Part shown: piece by piece, positions 10,542 through 21,800 of the stretch
Layout: each line of letters begins with the position of its first letter
Numbering within the stretch: the stretch's first letter is position 1
Source of the DNA: Bimuria novae-zelandiae CBS 107.79
Lineage: Eukaryota; Ascomycota; Dothideomycetes; Pleosporales; Didymosphaeriaceae
NCBI GenBank assembly: GCA_010015655.1
Contig: ML976663.1
Coordinates: 1,133,359 to 1,197,358 of the forward strand
Direction of reading: 5' to 3'
Length of the DNA stretch: 64,000 nt
The notes under the pieces: generated by a model
The model's database searches: none
The model's input: the letters and a program-made list of their open reading frames with translations, nothing else
Told to the model about the DNA's origin: nothing
Translations under genes and position numbers: made by a program

Positions 10542-12299
10542 AGCTAGCGCATGGGGTTCCGAGACACCCGGGGATATGAGACACCGCGCAGAAATCCTCC
10601 ACCCTTCAAAAAATCGCGATAATTCATTCAGCGTAATTACAATTGCCACTCGCTACACATAGATTGCAGAGTTTTAGCTGCTATTTCTGCAGAAGTACTA
10701 CTGTTTTGTTGCTCTAGGAGAGCAGATGCCTGCTTTGCTATTATGATTTAATCTATGCTAGCAAAGCGTTAATTTAGGTTTATGCAAACTTTCTTTCGTG
10801 GTTGCGGACGCTTAAGGGCCTTAAGTTAACTTTATAATCTTTTATTCTCTGCTTCTAGCGCTACTAAGCGTGTATTAGCTATTATAATTGCCTTACTAGC
10901 TTTCTTAAATAGTTAGTGAACTTTACGGCTTAATTTCTCAGCGCTATGGAGCTGCCTTTAAGCCATAAACAGATCCCAAGGGCCATAGGGAGTGTAGAGA
11001 GAGCTCTTGGCGAGATAAGCCTGATCCTGGTAAGGGGGGGTAACAGGCCTTTAAGCGACTTAAGATAAGTTAACTACCCGCTTAATATTTAACGGGTAGA
11101 TGCCTGTAACGGCCTATCTAGCGCGGATTACTCTCTTAGTAATCGCAGCCTCTCTAGCAGCGTTGTAGGTAATAATAAAACGTTCCTTTTTAACCGGCGC
11201 AGCATCATCTAGGTGTGATAACTCGTGGATCTGCTGGCGATAGAATCGTTTCACTACTGAGAAAACAGAGAGATCTAGTGGCTACAGAACGTGCGAGGAG
11301 TGCGCAGGGAGAAATAGAAGCCTGACTTTATTCTGCTTACAGATCTACAGGAAATCCAGGTCGACATGGCTGCCGTGGCCATCTAATATTAGCATCCGCT
11401 AGCGATCCTCTAAGGGCGTAGTATCTGGCAGAAATACGCGTTGTAGCCACTTAGCCTCTATTATATTAGATATTTAGCTATTCTTTAAAGTTGCGTATAG
11501 CTAGTTAAGTATTATTAATGGAAACTAGGTGCTCTGCAGGTTTTTGCCTTTAAAAATGATAGCTAGCTATAGCTTTCTCCCTGTTGCAGAAACGCACTCG
11601 ATTATCGACGCCCACTCGCGATTCTCTGGAGACTGATAGTAAGCCTTCTTTTTCTAGCTTCCTGCGAGTACTCTGGTGTTTGCACATACGCCTAGGGCCT
11701 TCCCAGTCTCATCCATATTCCACGTATCCTCATTGCGTATGTCTAACTCAACGCGGAGCTACTTATAGAGCTTAAGAAACTCGCGTATTACCTCCTAAGT
11801 TACTCCCTTAGCTTTCGTAGCCTTAATCTTCTTACCTATAATAAAGGTAACGCGTGGGTTACGTTTAATAAAGTAAAATATCTAGTGTTTACCTACTAAC
11901 GCGTAGTCGCTATTTATCCTAAAGATTTAATTTGCTATTTCTTATATATAAGCGTAAAAAGGAGGAAACCCGCGCGCGTCCTCTTTAAGTATCTATTATA
12001 TAAGGAAGTCCTCTTATTATAGAGTTAATTATTACTAGTATACGTAGCTATTTTGCTAGTTTTGTGAACCGCGTACGCGCCTAGATAGCGTGGCTATAAG
12101 GATGTTATATGCCTTTGCAGCAGCTCGTTAACTAGGAAAAATACCAGCATTAAGATCACTAATAGCTGCTTGAATTGCTGCCTCACGGTTAGCCATTTTG
12201 GTAGGGTGGATGTGGAGATATCGCGATTTTTTAAAGGGTGGAGGATTTCTGCGCGGTGTCTCATATCCCCAGGTTGTCTCGGAACCCCATGCGCTAGCT
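10542..12299 (-). mobile_element. Pogo-type DNA transposon, full length but inactivated
   Basis: The ends are long terminal inverted repeats of about 75 bp: 10542-10620 and the reverse complement 12219-12299, beginning AGCTAGCGCATGG. TA flanks both sides (10540-10541 and 12300-12301), the target duplication of this superfamily. Total length is 1758 bp. The transposase frame on the minus strand starts with an ATG at 12196. Both terminal repeats and parts of the transposase are well kept, while other parts are AT-rich with many stop codons, as from RIP. Confidence 0.88.
10650..12196 (-). pseudogene. Pogo-type transposase (DDE_1), broken
   Basis: Translation from the ATG at 12196 gives MANREAAIQAAISDL, a CENP-B/Psq-like helix-turn-helix start typical of fungal pogo transposases, then a first stop where a glutamine is expected. 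Further on, the catalytic segment LILDGHGSHVDLDF (coordinates near 11361-11390) and the HVL-PLDL segment are clear, with isolated TAG/TAA codons between. The C-terminal part is heavily degraded. The protein cannot be made, so it could only move if a related active transposase acted in trans. Confidence 0.85.
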
Positions 12300-12623
12300 T
12301 ATCTCACTTTCTCCAAAGTCGTTTTGGATTTACGCTAACTTCCCGCGGCTATGCGCATCTCAGAGTCTAGGAATATTGCAGGGTTCTTTATCCCCAACAT
12401 TTACGGCGAGAGCAAACAACGGGACAGCCATATCTATTAACATTAATGCATCCTTGTCTATCTTGTGGATATGTTTAGCGCGGCTGTGATACTTTAATTA
12501 CGTTTCCGAAATTCTTGAACCTTGCGATAAGGACCAGTGTACCCTTCTAAACAAACAACACCAAGTTCTATAACAGCGATATAAAGCGTTCATAACGCGT
12601 TTATATAGCGTCGTTATATCGTC
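12300..12623. other. Flank between pogo element and transcription factor gene
   Basis: About 320 bp of moderately AT-rich sequence downstream of the 3' end of the homeobox gene. No coding potential was seen. Confidence 0.4.
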
Positions 12624-15600
12624 TCATGCCCCCGAGGTACCGCCCATGCCAAGGTCCAAGTCCAGATCCATATCCATATTGAACGTGAAGTCACCATCAT
12701 CCCACGCCGCCGCCTGCGCAGTGTCCATGGTCGTACCGAAACCGCTCAAGCTCAGATCGTCAAAGGCGGAGGAAGTTGCAGGAAAATTCGCACCAAATGC
12801 TGCCGTTGTCGCAGCCATGTCGAAGTCCGCCGCGCTGAAAGCGGGGAAGTCGTAGCCACTTGCGAAGAGGTTTTCAGAAATGTTACAAGCCATTTCATTG
12901 ATAGGGGGTATGAAGGAATTGAGACCCTTTGATGCGGGGGCAGTGGTGGCATGTAGCTCGCCGTCAGCGCCGATGCAGAAGCCACCTGCGCCAGTGCCTT
13001 CGCTGTCACCCATCGTTGCATGAAGACCGGGGAAGGCCGCGAAGGTGGTGATCGGCAGGTTCGAGGCGCCCGATGTCGTAGCGGATGCGGTGAGGCCAGG
13101 CGCATGGGTGCTCGACACGGCTACTTCGCTGGCGTTCGAGATTGCCACGCTACCAGCCAAGGAGCACTCGAAGGCGCGCGCACGCGCTACAGGGTCGTTG
13201 AAGCTCTTGGAGATACAACCGAAGTGATTGAGGTTGAAGCTTTCATCGAGCTGTGCGTTGTGACCCAGGCCTAAATCTTCCATGACATCGTGGTGCGCGT
13301 ACTCGTTCGCGATTGCTTGGGGCTGTGTGAGGTCCAAGCCGTGCGCTTTTCTAAAGAGATTCAACCACTCGGGATTATCAGCGGCAGTCTGCTCCCAGGG
13401 ATCATCCGCATCGTACAGAATGCGCCGGGCTTCGCTTTGTAGCATTGCGTCTGTAACTGAGCCTGGTCCATGCTGCTTTATATGCTCGCGCGCAAAGCGA
13501 CCCAGCCGGAGGGTGAGGATTTCCCAGCAGGTGGCGTAAGGGTGAGGCGAGCGGTTCGGCGACGCTATATGCGACGAATTATTTCGCGTTGAATTATCAG
13601 CACTCGTGGACCCATCAACCTGGGCGTTGTTCGTGTTGTCGGGCCAGTTGGGCAATGAAACTTCAAGGTCGGACTGCTCCAGGTTCATGCAAGATTGTTT
13701 CAATGATGCGGAATTCGTCGCTGAGAATGGAAAAGGAGATTTACTCTCGTTTGCGATCAGATACGGTGGCATGGCGTTCGTAACGTGTTGGGCGACATGC
13801 AAATCGAGGCCCCTGCAGCCTCTCCAGTCCTTCATGGTGGCTCCATTACGGAACTCTTTCGCCAAATGGTCAGCACGCTCTTGCCATTTGGTGAATGTCT
13901 TGGCGCAAAAGCCGCAGCGCGAGTTGATGACTTGTGCTTCGGATTTCCATGCATCCATGCTTGGGGTCATTTTGCAGCCATGCCTGAGTCAGAAGGTCAG
14001 TAGGCGTCAAAAAAGGGGCAATGGCAGCCAGGCTGGTCGCTTAGTTGGAGTTGATGTACTTACATTAAGCGCAAGTGCTGCCTGAGGTGATCTTTACGAT
14101 AGAACGTTCTCGCCTCCATTCCCTTCTCTTCGCATGCTCGGTGATTATGAGATTCCAGATGTGCGTTACTAGGATTGAGGTGATCGCAGTAGACACATTT
14201 GCGTTGACCCGAAGAAGAGCAAGTGATGACGTCGCCGATGGGGGCGCATATCCATTTCTCAAGGGAGAGGTGCAACGACTTCTCGTGACGGGTCCAGTCG
14301 TATTTCGATTTGAAGCGATCAGTACAGAAGGTGCCTAGTCAATGTGAGTCTGACGACGGGGATAGGAACTACGCTTCCAGGGAAGAGGTTTAAAGGGAGT
14401 GTAAAGGTATGTGGATGGCGGTCGCAACTTACACTGAAACAACCGCGTATCATTCTCGGCATTATATTTCGGCGCACGCGTGGGCACGCGTCGTCGCCTG
14501 CGCCTCTCCTTCGACTTCAAACTACTGAACGAACCAAGAGAGTGGCGCGAGCTCTGTGAGAATGTGGCTGAGGTGGAAGAACCAAGAGATCCAGATGATA
14601 GCATCGTAAGACCAGTCTCCAATGATGTGATCGAGGGTGGACGGAAGAAAGAGTGACTGCCAGTGCTGGGATCAGAGTCTTGTCGTCTGCCATTGGCACT
14701 CGCAGCGCTTCGCTCGGCATCGTCAGGGAAGTCGAAGGTCTCTACGTTGCGTGCAATAGCTTGCAAAGGAGCCGGTTCGTTTTCAGGAGGAGAGTGTTTC
14801 CATCGCTCGAACGGATCTGTCGCGAGTTAACCCATACACTCTTGCTGATGTGCAAAAGCATGGTCTGGCATATGCTGGCTGGGCGTTTCAAGCCGATATT
14901 TGAAGAACCGGCCGCGATTCGCGAGGGTAGAGTTAGAAGGAGCATACGCACCAAGAGACTCCCAGGTTCGGCCCGGTGGAATATTAACAGGTTCTGTTAC
15001 AGGTCTGATGCTGGGCGATGAACTTCGCTTTGGTCGCGCCTTCTGCCTTCGTCTCGTGTTTGCCATCCAGTTGGAGATTTGATTCAGAGTTAGGCCGGCC
15101 TGTTGAGCCAACGTCTCTTTTTCCTCTTCACTCGGATAGGGATGATCCATGTGTGCGATCAACCAGTCTTTCAAGATCTTTACGGCAGCACGTGGGAAAC
15201 GGGCAGCTGCAGCGCCCTTCTTGGGCATCTTGTCTTCGTTTTCGTCTTCCTCGATCGGGCCTTGATGACCAAGTGAACGCATAGGTTTCTTCCCAGTAAA
15301 GCCTCCAAAGGTCCTTTCGCTGACCTCGGCCACACTGTGCAGTGTGTCCAACGCCGTCCTCTTCATCAGCATGGGCATCTTCTCTGGGTTGCTGAAGCTG
15401 CAGGGACGAAACAAGGCATTGCATGGTGAACACCCGGAGGAGTTTCCGTTGCCGGCATCGTAGATGAAGCATTCCAGCGACTTCGATCGACAGTACTCAC
15501 AAGGATGCGCGGGTTTCTGATACCGTGGAAGCCTAGCAAAATGAATATCTTCATTGGATCGTTGTAGGGTTTTTAGACTCACCAGCTCGAGAAGTCGGTG

Positions 15601-16116
15601 TTAAACTCTTCTTCCTCTGCGATTTCAATATCGTCTTGGATTGCGTCGGGAGGTGCCACGTCTTGGTTAAATTCGCTACAAACACAACTGGACCTTGTCA
15701 GTACGAGATAGGATGTTGATCATTTATATTCTCCGATTGACCGGTGAGGTGGGGAATATAAGATAAGATGACAGGTTACTCCGCATTGAAGTCAAGTCCA
15801 GGCATCCAGACGATGTCTGGGAGTCACCTAATGGGGGATAGATAACGAGAGTACGATCGCATTCAATGCCTACCTACTAGCCCAGCGCGCAAACCACGTA
15901 TCATAGAAGCTGATCACTATGTGGAAATAGAGATGCGAAAGTTGCGACTCACCCTTCGTCGCCTTCCTGGCCATGTGCGGGACATCCAACCCGATGTTTA
16001 GTGGCACGCGATGCCGGACGGCTGACTTCTGGTGAGCCAATTGTCCCAACCGTGTTTGAAGCTTCTCCAAAATCGAAGAGTTGGGCCATATCGGATTGAG
16101 CGTTGGGCGTGGCCAT
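12624..16116 (-). CDS. Homeobox and C2H2 zinc-finger transcription factor with an additional six-cysteine cluster
   Basis: A nuclear DNA-binding protein of about 960 residues. Exons by eye: 15953-16116 (starts MATPNAQSDM), 15780-15816, 15583-15675, 14952-15532, 14433-14816, 14064-14334 and 12624-13983. All junction phases fit except the first, where the donor or a small exon is unresolved. Module order: a cysteine cluster C-x2-C-x6-C-x12-C-x2-C-x6-C at the start of exon 4, with the spacing of a Zn2Cys6 cluster; a TALE/KN-type homeodomain (15039-15198, core NQISNWMANTRRRQK); then C2H2-type fingers in exon 6 (CTFCTDRFKSKYDWTRH) and at the start of exon 7. The C-terminal about 300 residues are acidic and low-complexity, possibly an activation domain. 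Homeodomain plus C2H2 is a known fungal architecture. Target genes are unknown. Confidence 0.8.
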
Positions 16117-16713
16117 GATGATGATTTTCGCCTTGGCCGGAACTGGGGATGTGCCCTACGAAGGGAGCACGCCCTCCGAGATTGCAGAATTGACGATAGG
16201 GCGTCAGACAGGAGTTAGAAGCATAGGATGAACGTTGCCGTGTTGCGTGCAACGTTGGTAAGAAAAGGCTCTGGGATCAGAATCACAGGCGGGTCTGGAC
16301 AAACAAACTAACCCATTTAGGTTGGGAGACGACATCCGCAGGGCGTGGAATTGACATGCAGTCCGTGCGCTCAAGCTTACGGGCATGGAAATGGGGCGGC
16401 TCCTAGCGGTTCTTAACTGGGCATCGGCACAAGACAAGTACTCGTTATTTCGGCTGAGTAAGACGAGCAGTCGTAAAAAAACGGACGACATCTCATGTTG
16501 CGAAGGCTTGCTAAAAAGACTATTGTATTTCAAACAAGCCAGAGGCAGACCTCGGAACACTTCAATGACCGAGGTCGCAATTCCAACAGGAAGCTCGATA
16601 TGGAAATCGTAGGGAGAATGAGTCATCTTTAAGAAAATGGGAGCCTTTGTGTTCATTGATACACTTGTATTTACGACCCAAGAAATAATTAGAGCGTCCC
16701 GCAGCTCCAAAAA
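16117..16713. other. Upstream region of the homeobox gene, no gene seen
   Basis: About 600 bp between the start codon of the homeobox gene and the stop of the small cysteine-rich frame. It presumably holds the homeobox gene promoter. One open frame (16204-16710, minus) shows no motif and is not reported as a gene. Confidence 0.4.
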
Positions 16714-17091
16714 CTAACTAGAAGCACCAGCAAAACAAGGGCACTCCATCGGCTGACAAATCCCACAAAGCCTCTCCTCAATCCGCCCGATTGGCTTGTC
16801 GTCCTTCGAGCAAACGGTGGAACACGCGTTAGCACCACCCAAAAGTCCTCCAGGAAATCCTTGTTGGATCGATTTAGCAGTTCTAGCCGTGCAAACGTCA
16901 GCACCATCTGCAAGCAAGGCTACGAAATATCGCTGTTGCCTAACGGCGATGCCTGACGCTGAGCTGCAGTACTTGGTCAATACGGGGTGCGGTGACGAGG
17001 TGCACGCCGTATGTCGGAGGTGTAGGTGAACAATGAAGAAGCCTGGAACCGCGAAGAGTACGAGGAAGTAGCGATAGGGAATGCAGCGCAT
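16714..17091 (-). CDS. Candidate small cysteine-rich protein, possibly secreted
   Basis: A 125-residue open frame with an ATG start. The N-terminus has a short basic segment followed by a hydrophobic run (YFLVLFAVPGFFIV), which could be a signal peptide or anchor. About eleven cysteines follow, concentrated in the last 35 residues (a CGIC then CPC pattern). Size, hydrophobic start and cysteine content are those of fungal small secreted proteins, some of which are effectors. No family was recognised and no homology is claimed. The absence of introns and of any known domain means it could also be a chance frame. Confidence 0.3.
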   Translation of the reverse strand: MRCIPYRYFLVLFAVPGFFIVHLHLRHTACTSSPHPVLTKYCSSASGIAVRQQRYFVALLADGADVCTARTAKSIQQGFPGGLLGGANACSTVCSKDDKPIGRIEERLCGICQPMECPCFAGASS

Positions 17092-17917
17092 AGCACAGCT
17101 TCAGAATCCATTCCAGTCGATGGCGGCCGCAAAATTCTACCTGGGTCGGAATTCTATGCGACAACTCAACGTCGCTCGCAAAAATCTCAAGGGCTACTGA
17201 TGGAAATGACGACGGGAAAGAATCCGCAATACGATCAGCACCACGGGTAGCGAACTGTGCCAATGGACCAAGGAGCCAGAACATCGCGTGCGCCTCGGTT
17301 CAGCTATCGTCCAAAGAGCAACATTGAACTTCTAATCACATTGGTACCACACGGGGCTTACATTGCTTCAATAAGCTTTCTAACGAGGTTTCGAACGAGC
17401 GGGATATTGCACAGTTATACTTGAAGCTCAAATTTCCCGGCTCCTGGCCACTACCAAGTGTGTTGATGCAATCGGGGCATCGCCTGAGCGGTGGCCACGC
17501 AAGCCGACATCGTCTCCAGGAAGGGTAACCCCATGGTCGCTGCTGCCTTGGTCATGAAGAATGGTGCCTCGGCAACGAACCGACAGTCCAATATACTTAG
17601 GATGATCGAGTCAATTTCTTCTCTCCGAACTAAAGATGTTTTCTACTACCTCATCGGTCTCGCTGAAAAAATCGATAGAAGTCTGCTGGGTACCAAAGTT
17701 GAGATGTCCCTCGACCCCTCATCTCAAGGGCTGTGTGACAGCGGAGCCGACTGACCCCGCGCACTTCCGAAAGCTCAATGACCAAGGACCATGACCACAG
17801 CCGCAGGATTTTTTTCGTTTCTTACGCTCTACATTGCATGGCTTCGTTAACCCGGGAGTACTTTCGAACTGCCTATCCCCCAAAACACTAACTTCTACCC
17901 CAGAATTGTAGATCCCA
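17092..17917. other. Upstream region of the CmcJ-family gene, no gene seen
   Basis: About 825 bp without recognisable coding sequence. It should contain the promoter of the plus-strand gene starting at 17918. A pyrimidine-rich stretch lies shortly before the start codon. Confidence 0.4.
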
Positions 17918-18849
17918 ATGAGCGAAGAAGACGAAACCAAAACCACCGGCGATGTTATCGCAAACATCAACTACTTCCCTCCAACAGGCCAACCAATACC
18001 CGTCTCGGCCTGGAAGCCGCGCTACATAGGAGCCTCCTACCAGCACACGCGCCGCATGACCATTCACGACGTACGCCTGACCACGAAGACATTCTCCCTC
18101 CAAACCAACGGCTTCCAATTCGTAAAACTCTCACCACGCCAGCGCGTCACAGCCACAGATGACGAAGTCACCATAAATCGCACATACTACCCCGAGCTCT
18201 CTGATCTCGTGAAGAAACTGTATTCCACCTCCTTTCCAAGGCAATGAAAGAGCCAGCTTGCTGAAGCACACGCAGCACCGGCGCCTCCACAGCCTTCGTC
18301 TTCAACCACGTCATCCGCGCGCACTCCTCCCCCTCCCAAAAGGGCATCCTCGACGCCTTCGGCCGCTGGCAAGACATCCCCGCCGCGCACCCACACGTCG
18401 ACTACTCCGGATCCCCCGCGCACATCGCCGGCACACGGCGCGAGCTCTCGCCCAACTTCCCCCCCGAAATCGCATCCTTGTACGATTCCAGCTCGCGGAT
18501 TGCTTACGTGAATGTCTGGCGGCCGCTGTCCACGGTGCGCAGAGATCCGCTCGCCGTATGCGACTGCGCCACCGTGCCGGATGAGGATTACCAGGTGCGT
18601 CTGCGGCGATTTAGCAGGACGGGGGTGGAGTCTGGGAACTATGTTATGAGTCATGCGCGAGAGGAGGAGACGCATGAGTGGTGGTATATGAGCGCGATGC
18701 GGGAGGATGAAGTTGTGGTATTTAGAGAGTATGATAGTGAGATGAGGGGTGGGTGGAGGTGTCCGCATACAGCGTTTGAGCTTGAGGGGACGGAGGAGGT
18801 GGAGCCAAGAGAAAGTATTGAGGCGAGGGTGGTGTGCTTTTGGGAGTAG
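17918..18849 (+). CDS. CmcJ/AsaB-type oxidoreductase family protein
   Basis: Two exons (17918-18219 and 18276-18849) with a 56-bp intron and matching phases give 291 residues. The sequence has the layout of the fungal family related to CmcJ (7-alpha-cephem-methoxylase chain), AsaB and GA4 desaturase: an N-terminal segment with INYFPPTG, a middle TAFVFNHVIRA, an HPHVDYSG segment with an H-x-D-like arrangement, YVNVWRPL, and the C-terminal EWWYMSAMREDEVVVF. Members act in secondary metabolism, hydroxylating or desaturating small molecules, but many lack an assigned substrate and none is inferred here. No biosynthetic backbone gene lies nearby, so a cluster role is not supported. Confidence 0.8.
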
Positions 18850-21800
18850 GTATGGAGCAGCTTACACTGGGAAGTGGATTTCCGGGCTGTGGTTCTGATT
18901 ATTAGGTCATTGACCGCGGGCAAGTGGTGTGGATGCAATTCCTACCTCGGGTATGGGTCGTGTCTGGTACGATCGCTACCAAACTCCACGTTCACATTCA
19001 CGTTCACAATAAAGCATATTCGCCTTCAAAAGAATGCTAGGTAGTTTTGGCTATCCGCGTTAATACCTACTATAGTCCACACAGACCATTGAACCTCGAA
19101 GATCCAATCCACTCTCACGTCTACCATTCGAGCCTCCCTTACTCTCAGCCCGAGCTACCCACTCACGACCATCTCATTCCTCTGGATCCCCCAACAATCG
19201 CATCCAATCCTCAGTGTCACTCTCACTACGACCCCACCCGTCCCCAGTGTCACCTAAGCATCGGGAAAATAACCGCGATCGCTCGGTATCAGGTCCTCGG
19301 CCACCTGTCTCACCTTCTAGCGTCGAAAAACCAGGGACGGCAGCAAGATCGCAGCGCGCAGCTAGCACCGTAGAAGCGCTATCGATAGCGCTCCGATACC
19401 GAAAATAATCTCTAGAATATGTATGGATGGACGGCAGCGCCGGCGCGAGGTTGGCGCTGAGCTCCGTACTTGTGTGACGGGATGCGTTGGCTGTTGAGCA
19501 CGCTTCCGAAAAGTGGCATGTCCAGGACGCGGAAAAATGAAATGGTGAAAGGGAAGGAACCCTCGTTCGCTCCCACCGCCATCATCCTGCTCAGGCCTTC
19601 CCTCGACTGCCATGATATACCCATCACAGTCACCGTAGAAGGGAGTCAAGTGTGCCTGAAGAGGCAAAGCGAAAACACCGGTTCGTACGCTGCCGCGCCA
19701 TCTGCACCTCGCTGTCCCACCGCACTGCGCAGTCCTCGCACAAGGCCGCCTGTCAGTCACCTGTCAGCCAACCCCATGGAACGAACCACCAAGTGCTCCC
19801 GCAACAATAGCGCCTGCCGTCCAGTCGTCACGCACGCCAAGACGGGACGCATCTCGTTCCCCGTGCTGGCCCAAACACAACACTGGCTAGCAGATAACCC
19901 CTTGAATGGGCTACCAAATGAGTGCACTGATCTGCTGGGCGCAGCTGATACAGTCTATAGCTGTGCTTGAGAATCGATCGCGGGTGAGTTAAAGCCGGAG
20001 GACGAGTAAGAGTAAAAGTGCAAGTCGATTTACGACAGTGAAAAGTAGACGATACGCACAAGTCATGGACGGCCAGTGATTGGAATGGATACGCAATCCA
20101 CAGCACGGTCGAGTGCTAAGTGGTGATGCCTGATTCCTGTCCACCAGAGGGCGTAGATTTTCTTTCGTGCGGTGTCGTACAATTGCCTCCCCCAGAGCGG
20201 CACGACCCGTCTCACTCAGCGCCTTCATCACACTCTTCTCGAAGAGTGCACGAACAGGTACAGGTCACTAACGACAGAGCGCTAATGAGAAATGCGAGAG
20301 ATTGCGAGATAAAGGTCCTCACTCATTCGCTTGTATGACCAGCCGGTCATATTTGATCGTAACGTGCTCTCGAGTTCCAAAGTCTGTCCGACATACTCAA
20401 AAGCGCCACAAAGCTTGACTGCATCACGGCAGCTGTCAGTCTAAGCCTGTCATACATAGAAGTTGTCAGACATTGTCCCCAACACAGCCCTTAATGCTGT
20501 CCCCCGAAGTGCCTTCCACAGGCAATATACTGTCATATTGCCTCCGCCGTGCATCGTGGTCGCGACCATGGCGGAAGCTTTGCGCAAATTTGTTCGGAAC
20601 CATGCTCAGGATGGATATTGTAACGAAGAGAGCCATCAATAAAGTTTGAATATCGGGCTTGTGCTCATGCTGTGCAAGCGGAAGGCGACAGTGACAGGAC
20701 GGTAGGACGTAGTTGCATCGTTCGGGTACAACGAAAGGACAAAAGCTCTATCGTGTATGGGTTGTACTGCCTCTATCAGTTCATATTCTATAGGGGTGTA
20801 ACACAATCTGACGCGGCATGTGCGGAGATTTTGACAAGCCGGTCGTACTGCACGCAGCGGCCCAGTTGTGTCTCGATTCTAAGGTAGCCTCGAGATGCTG
20901 TGCCCAGGTTTGCGAGAATCGTGAGCAATGGCCGAGTTGCGTGTGGAGCGCTCACGACACAGGTAGCCGAGCTCGTTCTATAGCGGTGCTGTGTTATGCG
21001 GGGTACGATTGTCAGGATTCGTAGTTATTGACGGCAAAACGGTGAACAACGGATGTAGTGTATAGGGTCCGCGGGTAACCGAAGGGAGGGCAACAAATAA
21101 GGTGTGGCGGCTTGCTTCCTATTGACGAGCGTTAGAAGTGGTACTTGTGGCACCCATGATAACGCACAATCGAATCAAGTATGTAGTCGGCGCGCTGTCG
21201 CGTATGGGTACTTCGAGGGTTCTAATAACGGATGAAGTAGCGTAAGATACGCAGCAATGAGCTACGGGCTTCCGCCTACGGCTGTATTTCAGGGTGCGAT
21301 GAAAATTTCCTGGCCAAATGACCCCCAGTTAGCATGAAGGGCTTTAGTACTCAAGGTCACAAACCATTTCAATGATACAATTCAACGTTTCCGTCGTGGA
21401 AGTCTAGTATTCGCCCCTTGATTGCGTCTGTAGGCGGCAAACCTGATAATCGAATCGTGGGCTCGCTGACGTACTGAGTCTGCCACGACAGGCAACACTG
21501 CAACGGAAGGGACCGAGGAGCAAGTTTGGGCGCTGCGTACGCCTATGGGCAACCACGGACCGGACGCATACCTCAGATCTTTACAGCTCCGTTGCACCGG
21601 TCACGTCGAGCAAGTGCGTTGTAGAATCGGGCGTGGACGGCGCCGCTTGTCTGCTGCTCGACAGCGTTTGAGCACTCTCGGATACCAGATATAACATGAT
21701 CGCTTGAAACAAATCAAATGATAGACTGAACCGTGCTGTTTGGCGCCGGCGCTGAGCTCCGTCGCCTCCAGATGAAAGTGAAAAAGCAATATCCTAGACA

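Noticed and set aside
17918..18849. Secondary-metabolite cluster around the CmcJ-family gene
   Set aside because: No polyketide synthase, peptide synthetase, terpene cyclase or tailoring genes lie within the window near it.
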